NCBI RefSeq assembly: GCF_000617845.2
Contig: NZ_DF820426.1
Span: forward strand, 124,001-188,000
From: Bradyrhizobium sp. DOA9
GTDB taxonomy: Bacteria; Pseudomonadota; Alphaproteobacteria; Rhizobiales; Xanthobacteraceae
Reading direction: 5' to 3'
DNA length: 64,000 nucleotides
The notes beneath the pieces are model-generated. The model did no database searches. It worked only from the letters and a program-made list of their open reading frames with translations, and had not been told where the DNA came from. The position numbers and the translations under genes were made by a program. Shown here one piece after another: positions 9,436 to 18,450 of the stretch; position 1 is the first letter of the stretch, and the number at the start of each line of letters is the position of its first letter.

Positions 9436-10102
9436 TAACCCCTCCGTGAACCAGCAGGTCTACTTGGAAGTGCTTCCATCGCATTCGCTTCACTACGCAG
9501 CGATGACATCCATCGCCTTATTCGATGCTTGAGCCCAAGCTGTGCGATTGAAGGACGTGAGGGTCAGGAGCCGGGCAGCCTCCGTAACCTCCTCTGGCGC
9601 GCTCCGCGGGATAAGGAAGACGGCCGTCTGGCGCACTCGCTTCTTGGGGCACGATCGCGTCGTTGGGGCGCAGTCCGCTTCGCGGCAGGGCGGAGCCAGC
9701 CCATGCCAATGAATGCGACGCCCGACCGCCAGTTGCACTACGCCTAAGAAACGCTTCAGATTCTGGCGCCGATCATCTCACATCAGCAAGGATCGCATCG
9801 ACCCCATCGACACTTGCCGTGTCCGGGAACATCATTCAGCCCCCATGGTCGGGCACGAGACTTCGGCTCAGCTTCGCGCGTCTTTCAAGGAGGCACGCGC
9901 CTTTCAGCCAACTCTTGCTGACAGGCAAGACTTCAGCAAACGCAAGGCTGCGTTCAACAGCGCCGACATTCGCAAATGCCCGGCCCTCGGTCGCTCAGAA
10001 GCTCAAGCTTCGGCCGGTGGCCTCTCTAAAGAGACCATCTGCGCGCCCCAAAGATGGTACCAACTCTTGTATCCAGGTGTTGTACGGCCCGAAATCGCCG
10101 GC

Positions 10103-10372
10103 CTACCTATTGGCTCTTACTGCTTCCAGCCACAGCCAGAGATCGTCCGTGATGCCGAGCTCGCCGCATTGGTCGCTAACGTAGCGACAGCCTTCCTCAA
10201 CAAAGCTGTCAGCGCCGTGCACACTCTTGAACTGCTCTATCTTGTTAAGATCAAAGCTCAGCGACCATCGACCTGATTTGAAGCTTATCGCTATCCCGAG
10301 CTCGGTCATGTCGGCCCACGTCATGAAGGACAATTGCTCAGATCCAGCTTGCCTTGCCCGCTTTCTCATCAC
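10103..10372 (-). CDS. Possible small hypothetical protein
   Basis: An 89-codon minus-strand frame whose amino acid composition (balanced, with Trp, Phe and acidic residues, for example LWLWLEAV near the end) looks more protein-like than its neighbours. I recognise no domain. No clear ribosome binding site was found and the surrounding DNA is decayed, so it may be a relic. Confidence 0.2.
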   Translation of the reverse strand: MMRKRARQAGSEQLSFMTWADMTELGIAISFKSGRWSLSFDLNKIEQFKSVHGADSFVEEGCRYVSDQCGELGITDDLWLWLEAVRANR

Positions 10373-10394
10373 AAGCGTTGTGTGCGCTTTCGTT

Positions 10395-10440
10395 GCATGT
10401 GACTGACATTAGATCGAATTATTCGATGAATGTCACATGC
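10395..10440. promoter_or_regulatory. Imperfect 46-bp inverted repeat
   Basis: The outer arms GCATGTGAC and GTCACATGC are perfect complements, and the centre is ATCGAAT-T-ATTCGAT. The arms between differ by a small insertion. The site lies about 170 bases upstream of the phytanoyl-CoA dioxygenase pseudogene and looks like an operator. The core TCGAAT/ATTCGA resembles the arms found between the Lrp gene and alr (23349-23399). Confidence 0.5.
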
Positions 10441-10609
10441 TGGAGCTTTATCAAAGCTACATCTGCGACAACCGTGGTTTGTCCGATGCGGGAGGAAACG
10501 ACCGTTTCTCTGGCGCGGATGGACCCCGTGAGGGCCACGCCAAGAATTCGCGACTGCGATTGTGGTGCGAGACACTTGTCCGACTGAATGCGAGGTCAAG
10601 GAGAGGCCA

Positions 10610-11291
10610 ATGCCGAAACTTCTGAGCGAAACCCAGGTCCAACAGTATAAGTCTGGTGGCTTTGTCTGTCCGATTGATGCGCGTTCGCCGGAGGAAGCGG
10701 CTCAGTTCTTCGCCCGGATGGAAGATCTTGAACGCCGGGAACGTGATCTGTGGACGCGGGCGAAGATGAAGCCGCATCTGCTGATGATGTGGCTGAACGA
10801 TCTCATGCGACATCCGAAGATTTTGGATGCGGTTGAAGATGTTCTTGGCCCCGACATTCTGGCATGGGCCACAGGCCATTGTGATAAGAAGCCTCGCGAT
10901 CCCGGCTTTGTAAGTTGGCATCAGGACAGCACATATTGGGGCCTTTCGGAGCCCAGCGTTGTCACGGCCTGGATCGCGTTGACGCCAAGCAACCGCGAGA
11001 ACGGATGCATGCGGGTCATACCGGGGACCCATCACTCAAGGCCAACTGCCCCACAGGGATACGGCGGACAAGAACAACCTGCTCAGCCGCGGCCACGATG
11101 TTGAGGTCGAAGTTGATGAAAGGTGCGCGGTCGATCTAGAGCTCAGACCCGGCCAGATTTCCCTTCATCACACGATGCTGATTGACGGTTCGAAACCAAA
11201 CTTTTCCGACGCGCGCAGGCTTGGCATCACATCGAAGCGACGGTTTGCGGATCTGCTATCGGCGATTCATTTTGAGTGTGCCGATCTTTAG
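10610..11291 (+). pseudogene. Phytanoyl-CoA dioxygenase (PhyH) family pseudogene
   Basis: From ATG 10610 the protein reads as a PhyH-type Fe(II)/2-oxoglutarate dioxygenase, with the HxD iron ligands in WHQDSTYWG and the usual TAWIALTPSNRENGCMRVIPG segment. At about 11035-11050 the frame breaks: the continuation (LPHRDTADKNN, then LLSRGHDVEVEVDERCAV) lies in another frame and runs to a stop at 11291. The distal ligand motif, normally HGSxPN, reads DGSKPN, with GAC at 11184-11186, so the iron-binding His is lost too. The C-terminus is also short, and its last bases overlap the 3' end of the opposing LOG gene. Intact relatives have roughly 270-300 residues. Confidence 0.8.
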
Positions 11292-12365
11292 CGGCTCGGC
11301 CGCCAACGCAAATGTCAGGTTCTGTTGTGACTTCTTCTCGTGCCCTCGCAGGGCCTTGACGATCGCAGCATGATCCGTGGTGAAAAGCAATTTCTGATCA
11401 AGGCAGGCCTCGACCTCCTTCGTAGGACGTTTGTCGGACCCGAGGCCAAGTATCAGGATTGGGCGAATCGTCGGCTTCACATTGATGCTGGGCGATGTCG
11501 CTCCGGCCTCACCCATGAGGGGATCCAATTCCCAGTATTTATCAGGATCAAAGAAGATCATGGGGGTCACTTCATCAAGACTCTTCGCGTAATAGTTCCG
11601 CTCCACGTCCTGATAAATCTCCCGCATGGTGCCGCCTCCGCCCCGGCCATAGACGATGCCGGCGCGCGAGTTGTTGACAAGAGCTTCCTCCCTCAGGCTA
11701 TTTTGAAAATACTTCGCATAATGCGTCGCAAAGGGCATGGTCGGCTCTGCCCCGTAAAGCCAAGTCGGAATAGCAAGACTGACCGGCAGGATCTCAGGTG
11801 CCTTGCCTCGCGCGTCGAGGGCCGCTTTCAGCCATTTGCGTGCGCCATCGATCGCACCGAGCTTTTCCTCCTTGATGGTCCACGTATCGGTGAAAAGGTC
11901 GTCCAGAAGGGGCGCCCTTGGCACGGCACTTATAAGTCCGATGGCTTCGTCAAGCGGGCCAACGCTCTCGAATGATGAAAAGGCGACGCCGAGATGGGCG
12001 GCCTCCATCACACCCGGTCCTCCGCCCGTCACCAAAAGAAAGTGCTCGCGGGCAAGATCGCGCGCAAGATGGGCGATCGCTTTATAGGCTTTGTGGTCGC
12101 GCGGAAGGCTGTGGCCTCCCATGACGCCGACGAGCGGCCGTTGAACCGTCTTCAGAAAGATTCGTAGCGCATCGGCGATGGCGGCGTCGTGCGCCGCTTG
12201 CGCGGCGCGGACGGCGAGCGACGTCGGTACCGGCCCGCCGTCGGTCGCGAATTCACGGTAGATCGCAAAGTCCCGCGAAAGCGTGAAGCCCATGGGGTCC
12301 CACGGATTGAAGCCTCCCAGCAAGTCCTGCGCGGTGTACAGTTGGTTTGGCACAATGACGCCCAC
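11256..12365 (-). CDS. LOG-family (lysine decarboxylase-like) nucleotide-binding protein
   Basis: About 369 residues with a Rossmann-type LOG domain: VTGGGPGVMEAAHLG in the middle and GRGGGGTMREIYQD later, corresponding to the GGGxxGxM and PGGxGTxxE motifs of cytokinin-riboside phosphoribohydrolases and SLOG relatives. The protein is much longer than plant-type LOG enzymes (about 200 residues), as in the long bacterial branch. GTG 12365 is preferred because GAGGG lies seven bases upstream; a TTG at 12383 would add six residues. It is divergent from the phospholipase D-like gene. It probably cleaves a nucleotide N-glycosidic bond, but the substrate is not known. Confidence 0.8.
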   Translation of the reverse strand: MGVIVPNQLYTAQDLLGGFNPWDPMGFTLSRDFAIYREFATDGGPVPTSLAVRAAQAAHDAAIADALRIFLKTVQRPLVGVMGGHSLPRDHKAYKAIAHLARDLAREHFLLVTGGGPGVMEAAHLGVAFSSFESVGPLDEAIGLISAVPRAPLLDDLFTDTWTIKEEKLGAIDGARKWLKAALDARGKAPEILPVSLAIPTWLYGAEPTMPFATHYAKYFQNSLREEALVNNSRAGIVYGRGGGGTMREIYQDVERNYYAKSLDEVTPMIFFDPDKYWELDPLMGEAGATSPSINVKPTIRPILILGLGSDKRPTKEVEACLDQKLLFTTDHAAIVKALRGHEKKSQQNLTFALAAEPLKIGTLKMNRR

Positions 12366-12494
12366 GGCAAAACCCTCAAGCAAAATGACAGAAATAATTC
12401 AGCGATCCGTTTCGACGGGCGTTATACACCTGGCGCACGCATTGCGCGAGCGGCATATTCGTGCATGATGCCATTCGAAGCGGGGGGAGTTCTC

Positions 12495-14219
12495 ATGATC
12501 ACGTCGGTGACGGTCAAAGCTTATGCTAGCCCGAGCTGCGTGCTCTTGACTTTCGACTGGAAGAGCGGTCCGGAACACGAAGATTTCCTGGGCTTCGCCA
12601 TCCAGCGTGATCCCGGCTACGGGCGAGACCGAAAGCCGCAATTCCTGTTCAATAAGCTCGACTTCGTACCCCTGGCGGAGGACGCCCGTCCCAAGGGAAG
12701 CGACGAGGCGCCGATCCAGAAGTTCAATTGGTGGGACGGCGGGATCAATACGAGCGATCAGGGCCGGACTTTCGAGTACACGGTGATTCCAGTGCTCGGC
12801 ACCGGCCCGGGCGATCTGCAGCTACGGCACGACGCAGCCGGGAAAAAATCCGTCACGGTGCCAAAACCCCTCGAGGGACAGATCGCCACCTATTTCAATC
12901 GCGCCGTCGTCAGTGCGCAAAGTTTTGCAAAGCAAAAGGACAAGTCGCTAGAGAAGCAGATGGATTGGCTGGCCAACGGCCTGCAAAATGCCGTCCCTCA
13001 GATCCTGAGCGACAGCGACGCGTTTGAATGCGCCATTTATCATCTATCGGACGATCGGTGGATCATTCCGGCTTTCGAGACCTTCAAAGGGCGTGGCTCG
13101 ATCATCTATTTCGACAAGGCTGACGACACCAAGTCCCGCGCCGCCGCTCACAGGATCGCTGAGGAGCGACCCAATATCTCGATCCACAAGCGGGATGCCA
13201 TTACCAAGCTGATGCACGACAAGTTCATCATCTCGTATCGGAAAAAGCACGAACACGCCGTCCTGATGGGATCGACCAACTTTACGCCCGAAGCCCAAAC
13301 GGTCCAAGCCAACCTGCTTCATATTATCCATTCCCGGGAACTGGCCGCGCTGTACGCAGAGCGAGCGAACCTGCTGGCCAAGAATCTCGGCAAGAAAGAT
13401 ATGGACCCGCCGGACTGGACCGACGTCACGGACGTCGACGGCACCGAGATGCGCGTCTTCTTTTTGCCCGAGCCAGGCGAAGGCCGAAAGTTTCTCGACA
13501 CGGTCACCGAGGCGGTCAGGAAGGCGAAGTCGTCCGTTCTGTTCTGCATGTACACAGCGTCCGACAAAGATCTTATGGAGGCGATCTTCGCCAAGGGGGA
13601 CTCGCCAAAGCATCTGATTTACGGGCTTCTCAACAGCATCGACGACCCCGACAAGCCAACCAAAAAGGGCGAAAAGCGCAAGCTCCCCGAGATCGCCTCG
13701 ACCATCTTCCACCGCTCGCAGAAAAACCCGGACACGCTCCCCTACGCCGCTTTCGGCGTCAATGCGCCACGCGGCTTTTTGCCCGAACTCAAGACCATCG
13801 ACACGTCGCCCTTCGACGCGTCAGCCGCAAAAGGCACGGCAAAGCGCGCAAAGAAGAAATCGGGCGGACCGCCGCCCATCCATGTGCATCACAAGTTCAT
13901 CGTGATCGATGGTGATACCGATACGCCCACGATCTACACGGGATCTCCTAACTTCAGCAAATCGTCCGAAAACTCAAACGATGAGAATGTGCTCGAGATC
14001 AAGGGCAACACGCATCTCGCCCAAGCTTATGTCGCCGAGCTGATGCGCCTCTACAATCACTATCGCGCCCGCGCGATCTGGAATAAAACGCACGAGAAGA
14101 AGGCGAAGCCCGGCTCGGTGGCCGATCCGCTCGTTCTCAAACGGACCCGGGACGAATGGGTGAAAGAAGCCTATGAGAGCGGCACCAAGGCGTCACTTGC
14201 CAGGGAGCGCGGTCTATAA
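12495..14219 (+). CDS. Phospholipase D-like protein with two HKD motifs
   Basis: A 574-residue protein starting at ATG 12495 behind a GGGGGGAG purine run. The first ~110 residues look like a beta-rich, fibronectin-like domain (ITSVTVKAYASPSCVLLTF). Two PLD catalytic motifs follow: MHDKF near residue 241 with GSTNF downstream, and HHKFIVIDGD near 465 with GSPNFSKSSENSNDEN downstream. Both have H-x-K, and the Asp and GS/N parts are recognisable. There is no signal peptide, so it is probably cytoplasmic. PLD-fold enzymes cut phospholipids or nucleic acids; the sequence does not decide. It is the first of a co-directional group reaching 17649. Confidence 0.85.
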   Translation: MITSVTVKAYASPSCVLLTFDWKSGPEHEDFLGFAIQRDPGYGRDRKPQFLFNKLDFVPLAEDARPKGSDEAPIQKFNWWDGGINTSDQGRTFEYTVIPVLGTGPGDLQLRHDAAGKKSVTVPKPLEGQIATYFNRAVVSAQSFAKQKDKSLEKQMDWLANGLQNAVPQILSDSDAFECAIYHLSDDRWIIPAFETFKGRGSIIYFDKADDTKSRAAAHRIAEERPNISIHKRDAITKLMHDKFIISYRKKHEHAVLMGSTNFTPEAQTVQANLLHIIHSRELAALYAERANLLAKNLGKKDMDPPDWTDVTDVDGTEMRVFFLPEPGEGRKFLDTVTEAVRKAKSSVLFCMYTASDKDLMEAIFAKGDSPKHLIYGLLNSIDDPDKPTKKGEKRKLPEIASTIFHRSQKNPDTLPYAAFGVNAPRGFLPELKTIDTSPFDASAAKGTAKRAKKKSGGPPPIHVHHKFIVIDGDTDTPTIYTGSPNFSKSSENSNDENVLEIKGNTHLAQAYVAELMRLYNHYRARAIWNKTHEKKAKPGSVADPLVLKRTRDEWVKEAYESGTKASLARERGL

Positions 14220-14337
14220 GGACCGGCGGCCAGAGACCACTATCGATTTTCTATCGACGTTACTTCAACTTTGTTGTTTTGCATTTTTTTCAGATCGGCA
14301 TCGATCCGAACAAGCCAATTCTAATTGAAGATATTCG

Positions 14338-15048
14338 ATGGCTATGATGGCCCACACCTCTCGATCCTCGGCCCTTCTTCGTCTCTCCAAACGCTATACC
14401 GTCATTGCCGTCGCAGCCTGGACCGTCGCGGCGGCCCTGATTGCTGGAGTCTGGAAGATATACGAGTTTCAGACCGAGCAGGCCCGGCTCCTCAATGAAT
14501 CGCTCGCAAAGCAACCGCCAGCTATTGTCGAGCGCGACGAACCGCCCAGTCAGGCCGCGCTCACCCGAAGGATCGAAGCGCAAAGGCCCTTCCTGCAGAA
14601 GAAGCTCGACGTCTTCTTCGAAATCGTTCAGCAGGCCCAGCGCCTCACCGAGTGGGAGCACGATCCCAAAGGTGAAACGTGGAAGCAGGCGACAGGGCGC
14701 TTTTGGGAATTGCGCTGGGGCGAATTGGAGATGGTCGCAGGCGCCGGCGTACGGAACGCCGCTCTGCTCGTTGGCCAGCAGGTTACGGAGACGGAGGAGC
14801 TTCCGAGCCGCGACAGGCACGATCTGCGATGGGCGGTTGAATGCCTGGCGGACGAGCTTCGGTTCGTGATCGAGCACGCGTGGGGGATCGACCGGAATGC
14901 GACACGCGAAAGCGTCCTGCCGGGGAGGGGGCGACCGGCAAGCTCCCCAATGGCTGTACAGCCGGAAATCGGGATCCCATCCATCCGCCGGGATGCAGCC
15001 CCTCAAGGCCAAAGGAAAGCTCCATCAGGCTCGGTCGTCACAAACTGA
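14338..15048 (+). CDS. Hypothetical single-pass membrane protein
   Basis: A 236-residue protein I do not recognise. Residues ~20-42 (YTVIAVAAWTVAAALIAGVW) form a clear membrane anchor preceded by basic residues, leaving the rest probably periplasmic. The middle is helical and rich in Glu/Gln (QKKLDVFFEIVQQAQRLTEWE), and the tail is Pro/Ser/Gln-rich and probably disordered. It lies 118 bases after the PLD-like gene and just before the secreted EEP-family gene, so a shared envelope role is plausible. The start at ATG 14338 lacks an obvious ribosome binding site; ATG 14344 or 14347 would serve equally well. Confidence 0.6.
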   Translation: MAMMAHTSRSSALLRLSKRYTVIAVAAWTVAAALIAGVWKIYEFQTEQARLLNESLAKQPPAIVERDEPPSQAALTRRIEAQRPFLQKKLDVFFEIVQQAQRLTEWEHDPKGETWKQATGRFWELRWGELEMVAGAGVRNAALLVGQQVTETEELPSRDRHDLRWAVECLADELRFVIEHAWGIDRNATRESVLPGRGRPASSPMAVQPEIGIPSIRRDAAPQGQRKAPSGSVVTN

Positions 15049-15083
15049 ATAGGCCCCTCTGTTGCAAACGTCTGGAGCGTGAG

Positions 15084-16340
15084 ATGAACATCCGCCGATT
15101 TGTCCTGCTTGTCCTCGTCTTCCTGCTCGGGGCAGCGCCGACCGGGCACGCGCGGGACGTCAGAATTGCGACCTGGAATCTTGGCTGGCACCTCAGTCAG
15201 GCGGAGGCGAAGGATTGGATCCGCGATTGCGGTCAGCCCTTCGCCCTCAATCCGACGACGGGCCTGTTTGAGCCCTCGACGACCGGAGCGACGAAGTCGG
15301 GTTGGGAGCTCAAATGGGGACGAAACGCCAAGATCAAATGGGATATCGCGGTAAAGCCCCCGTGCGACGTTTACCACGCCAATTTCAAAATCGTGCCGGT
15401 GACCGAAGCTGCCTACCAGAAACGCGCCCAGCAACTCCAGGACTTCATCCGGACGAACCTCGATCCTGACATCATCACGTTTCAGGAGGTCAGCGGCGCT
15501 CTAGCCGTTCGCGAGGTTTTGCCCAATGACGGTGCTGATTACGAGATTTGCTCCTTCGACACTTTCAAGGTCCAACGGCTCGCGATCGCATGGAAAAAGA
15601 ACCTGGGGGTAGGCTCCGATTGTGCCGTCGTTGCGCCCCTATCCCTGCCGGACCTCGCCGCCGCAGATCAGGTGCGCCCTGGGCTATCGCTGACCCTGCA
15701 AATCGACGGCAAGCCACTACGCGTCATGACCGTGCACCTCAAATCCTCCTGCGTCAGCCCGCTCGAGGACCGCGGCAAACTTGATGGCGGGGGCGATGCA
15801 TGTCCCATTCTCCAAAAACAGGTGCATCCATTGGAGAATTGGCTTGAAGCAAGCTCTGCCGGCATGCCCGTCATTCTGATGGGAGACTTCAACCGGAATC
15901 TCTCGCACGAGAAGAATTCCATCCCGAATTCGGCTGTTCGATCCGATGGAAGCGACCCAGTGTCTTCCCTTCCGCCCGGCGTGCTGGTCCGCAGTCTCTA
16001 TGGGGAGGTCAATGATGGTGCCCCCGGTTCCAGCGCCCTTGCGCATCTTGAGCCGGAATGCCCGGTCAATCCTGTCGCCAAGCAGCTCTGCGAGCGCTCC
16101 AAACGTGAGCTGTTCGATCAAGAGGCCCTCAAGCCACTGACGAAGGCCGACAGCCTTGGCTGCCGGAATCCTGTGGGCCTCGATCAAATGCTTGTTAGCA
16201 CGAGCCTGACGGTTGCAGATCCTGCCATCAAGGTTGCGATCGGTCGCTTCGGAGGAACGCGCCCGGCAGGACAAGGCCATTCCGATCCCTTGCTGGCGAT
16301 TTCGGATCATTGTCCGTCGAAGGCGACGCTTCGTTTCTAG
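15084..16340 (+). CDS. Secreted endonuclease/exonuclease/phosphatase family protein
   Basis: A 418-residue protein with an N-terminal signal peptide (RRFVLLVLVFLLGAAPTGHA) and then an EEP (DNase I/AP-endonuclease-like) fold. Key elements are IATWNLGWH (Asn), ITFQEV (metal Glu), LMGDFNRN (Asp/Asn) and ISDHCPSKATL at the end (catalytic His). The set is complete, so activity is likely. ATG 15084 is chosen because it starts exactly at the signal peptide. It probably acts in the periplasm or outside the cell on nucleic acid or a phosphoester. It sits between two membrane-protein genes in the 12495-17649 set. Confidence 0.8.
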   Translation: MNIRRFVLLVLVFLLGAAPTGHARDVRIATWNLGWHLSQAEAKDWIRDCGQPFALNPTTGLFEPSTTGATKSGWELKWGRNAKIKWDIAVKPPCDVYHANFKIVPVTEAAYQKRAQQLQDFIRTNLDPDIITFQEVSGALAVREVLPNDGADYEICSFDTFKVQRLAIAWKKNLGVGSDCAVVAPLSLPDLAAADQVRPGLSLTLQIDGKPLRVMTVHLKSSCVSPLEDRGKLDGGGDACPILQKQVHPLENWLEASSAGMPVILMGDFNRNLSHEKNSIPNSAVRSDGSDPVSSLPPGVLVRSLYGEVNDGAPGSSALAHLEPECPVNPVAKQLCERSKRELFDQEALKPLTKADSLGCRNPVGLDQMLVSTSLTVADPAIKVAIGRFGGTRPAGQGHSDPLLAISDHCPSKATLRF

Positions 16341-16550
16341 TGCGCTGTGACCGGCGTCGATTGCGCCCCATGCGGCATCCAACACGTTCATTATCCAGCT
16401 AGGAGAATGCGAGAAACGCCGCAACGGGATTGGATGCACTTGCCTTCAAGGATGGGCGAGCCATGAAAATATTAGGCAGCCGCGGCGCTTCGTTCCACCC
16501 CAGCAACGAATAGGCTTACGAACTGGCCTGTCGGCTGAGTTCAGAAGGAG

Positions 16551-16859
16551 ATGAACATGCCTTTAGGAGAGAACCAGACTTCAGAGGAATCCATCGATGG
16601 TCAAAAGCCGGGCGATAAAGGCACCGGCATCTTCGCCGTCCCTGATCCCACAAGCCCTGGGGAGGGCGCCTTCAAGAAGGTCGTCGTTCCCGGCATCACC
16701 TACCCGGATTGCGTTCGTCGAGGTCAGAACTGCATTGTTTACAAGTGGCTTCCGAAGCAACTGGATCAAACGGCGAGCGACTGCCCGACCAAGGGCATTC
16801 TCTGCACGAAGTCCTGCGCTCACGACCTGTGTCTTTGCATCAACGGCACCTGCCAGTAG
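16551..16859 (+). CDS. Small cysteine-rich hypothetical protein
   Basis: A 102-residue protein with a GAAGGAG ribosome binding site seven bases before ATG 16551. The N-terminal half is acidic and Gly/Pro-rich; the C-terminal half carries eight cysteines in the order C..C......C.....C..C..C.C....C, ending in CLCINGTCQ, like a disulphide-stabilised or metal-binding knot. No classical signal peptide is visible. I do not recognise the family. It lies four bases upstream of the two-TM coiled-coil gene and is very probably co-translated with it. Confidence 0.6.
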   Translation: MNMPLGENQTSEESIDGQKPGDKGTGIFAVPDPTSPGEGAFKKVVVPGITYPDCVRRGQNCIVYKWLPKQLDQTASDCPTKGILCTKSCAHDLCLCINGTCQ

Positions 16860-16863
16860 CACG

Positions 16864-17649
16864 ATGGGCCGAATCCTTCTTTTCTTTCTGATCACGTTTG
16901 TGGTCTTCGCGGCCATTGTTGGCGGTCTCCTTTACACCGCAGATCATTGGATGCCGCTCCTCGCCGCGCGCTTTGGTAAGCCAGAAGAGACAAACAAGCT
17001 CTTTGTCGTGTTGCCGGCCGCCATCGCAACTGTCCTCGCGGCGCTCACGAGCGGGGTCGGCGCCCTGCTCCAAGCCGGCGCGCAACGCTCCATGAACAGG
17101 GATTTAGCCGCGCAGAAGGCGAAGATCGACGAAGACCTCGACAAGAAGCGCAACGATCTCCTCAAGGAGCTTGAAGATAAGAAGACAGACAACATGAAGA
17201 TCCTCGAGGGGCATAAAACGAGCCTCGCAAAGGACCTCGACAAGCATCGCGACGAGATCAGCAGAAAGCGAGCCGAGCTCGATGAGCAGATCGACTGTTT
17301 AAAAGAGGCCCGCGACGTCGCCACCTATTATCGTTTCCACGTTGGACAGCTCCGTACCGGGACGTACTCGATCAAAGAAACAAAACCCTATCACTCCAAG
17401 TTGGCAATCATTCAGCACCGATTACCCGGCGAAAGCGAACTGCTCCGCGAGTGGCGTCACTTCACCGAATGGGGACACGCCTTGGAAGAGAAGGCCGAAA
17501 GGCGAAAGGCGCCTGGCCAGATCGAGGTGTGGGAGGAGATCGTTCCGGATCATGGCGCTCGCGAGCTTGGCCTGATCTTTGCGGGTAGCGCGCAGCGCGT
17601 TCTGGCGCTCATCGAAGAAGAAATGGCGAAGCTGCGCGCTATCCATTGA
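16864..17649 (+). CDS. Hypothetical two-TM coiled-coil membrane protein
   Basis: A 261-residue protein. Residues ~4-25 (ILLFFLITFVVFAAIVGGLL) and ~48-68 (VLPAAIATVLAALTSGVGALL) are membrane segments. Residues ~75-150 form a long charged coiled coil rich in Lys, Asp and Glu, with heptad-like DKKRNDLLKELEDKK and DLDKHRDEISRKRAELDEQ. A compact C-terminal domain with REWRHFTEWGHALEEK follows. ATG 16864 follows the stop of the Cys-rich gene. The architecture resembles sensor or effector membrane proteins, but the family is unknown to me. Confidence 0.6.
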   Translation: MGRILLFFLITFVVFAAIVGGLLYTADHWMPLLAARFGKPEETNKLFVVLPAAIATVLAALTSGVGALLQAGAQRSMNRDLAAQKAKIDEDLDKKRNDLLKELEDKKTDNMKILEGHKTSLAKDLDKHRDEISRKRAELDEQIDCLKEARDVATYYRFHVGQLRTGTYSIKETKPYHSKLAIIQHRLPGESELLREWRHFTEWGHALEEKAERRKAPGQIEVWEEIVPDHGARELGLIFAGSAQRVLALIEEEMAKLRAIH

Positions 17650-17865
17650 GCACGCGTGCGGTGGGTGCTAGGCCATTGGCGTAGCAAGCATGATCGGGCC
17701 GTCAGCGACATCATTCTGCTGATGTGGCGTCAAATACGAAGTCCCAATCTTCCTCTGGGTTGTCCCAAACTATGTCCGCCTCTGCCGGTGAGGCGCCTCG
17801 CGCTACACTGCGCGTCCGAGGGATTTCGGGCGGTCCGAGCCGATCCTCATCACAGGAGGACGAGC

Positions 17866-18257
17866 CGTGGCGGATTATAGGGAAGCATTTGTTAGGACCG
17901 ATGTCGCCAAGCTGAGCAATGCCGTCGCGATTGCGGAGGCAGGCCGGAAGGGAGAGGTTCGCTTCTTCGGTGTCGATGCTTCGGCCGTCAACATGTGCCG
18001 CGTTATAGTGCGGGTCGCTTCGAGGAGATGCTCCGACGTCATCCGAATCACGGCAGCGGTATCCATCGTACCCTGGAACGTCGTATCCGTGCCTGGCGGG
18101 CGATCCACGGCGAGGAGCAGGAGGTAATCTTCCGCCAGACCCATGAGCCCGGCCAGCTCGGCCTCTCCGACTTCACAAACATAGGCGAGTTGGGTGTGAC
18201 GATCGCGGACGCACCGCTGCATCATCGTCTCTATCACTTCCGTTTGAAGCCATCATA
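17866..18257 (+). mobile_element. IS110-family N-terminus joined to an IS21 istA fragment
   Basis: From GTG 17866, behind AGGAGGAC, the frame reads VADYREAFVRTDVAKLSNAV and on to VDASAVNMCRVI, the N-terminus of an IS110/IS1111-type transposase with its DEDD-type first Asp. At about 17995 the sequence changes to an internal piece of IS21 transposase IstA: RYSAGRFEEMLRRHP, RTLERRIRAWRAIHG, then GLSDFTNIGELGVTI and LHHRLYHFRL, ending by about 18257. Both elements are truncated and cannot transpose. The junction lies a few hundred bases upstream of hipBA. Confidence 0.7.
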
Positions 18258-18450
18258 GAAGCGTTTTCTAAATTTGATGGTTGGGTGCAACAGCAGATTC
18301 GATCGGGCGCGGTGCAAGTAGGCGGTCAGATCAGGCTACCTGCCAAGACGGAGGGCACCCCAAATTGGGAGGTTCCACACGATGTGCCGCGGCTTCGCGG
18401 TGGGCGCCGCGGAGGTGCTCTTTCCGAAGTTTCCCCCGGCACCGTGATAT

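Larger units (their letters stand above)
9436..10609. other. About 1.2 kb without a confident gene
   Basis: Short open frames exist on both strands, the longest about 190 codons, but none has a recognisable domain, a convincing ribosome binding site or plausible composition. A minus-strand frame at 10103-10372 (89 codons, containing WADMTELGIAISFKSGRW) could be a small unknown gene or a remnant. A large inverted repeat lies at 10395-10440 and is listed separately. The remainder looks like decayed sequence. Confidence 0.4.
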
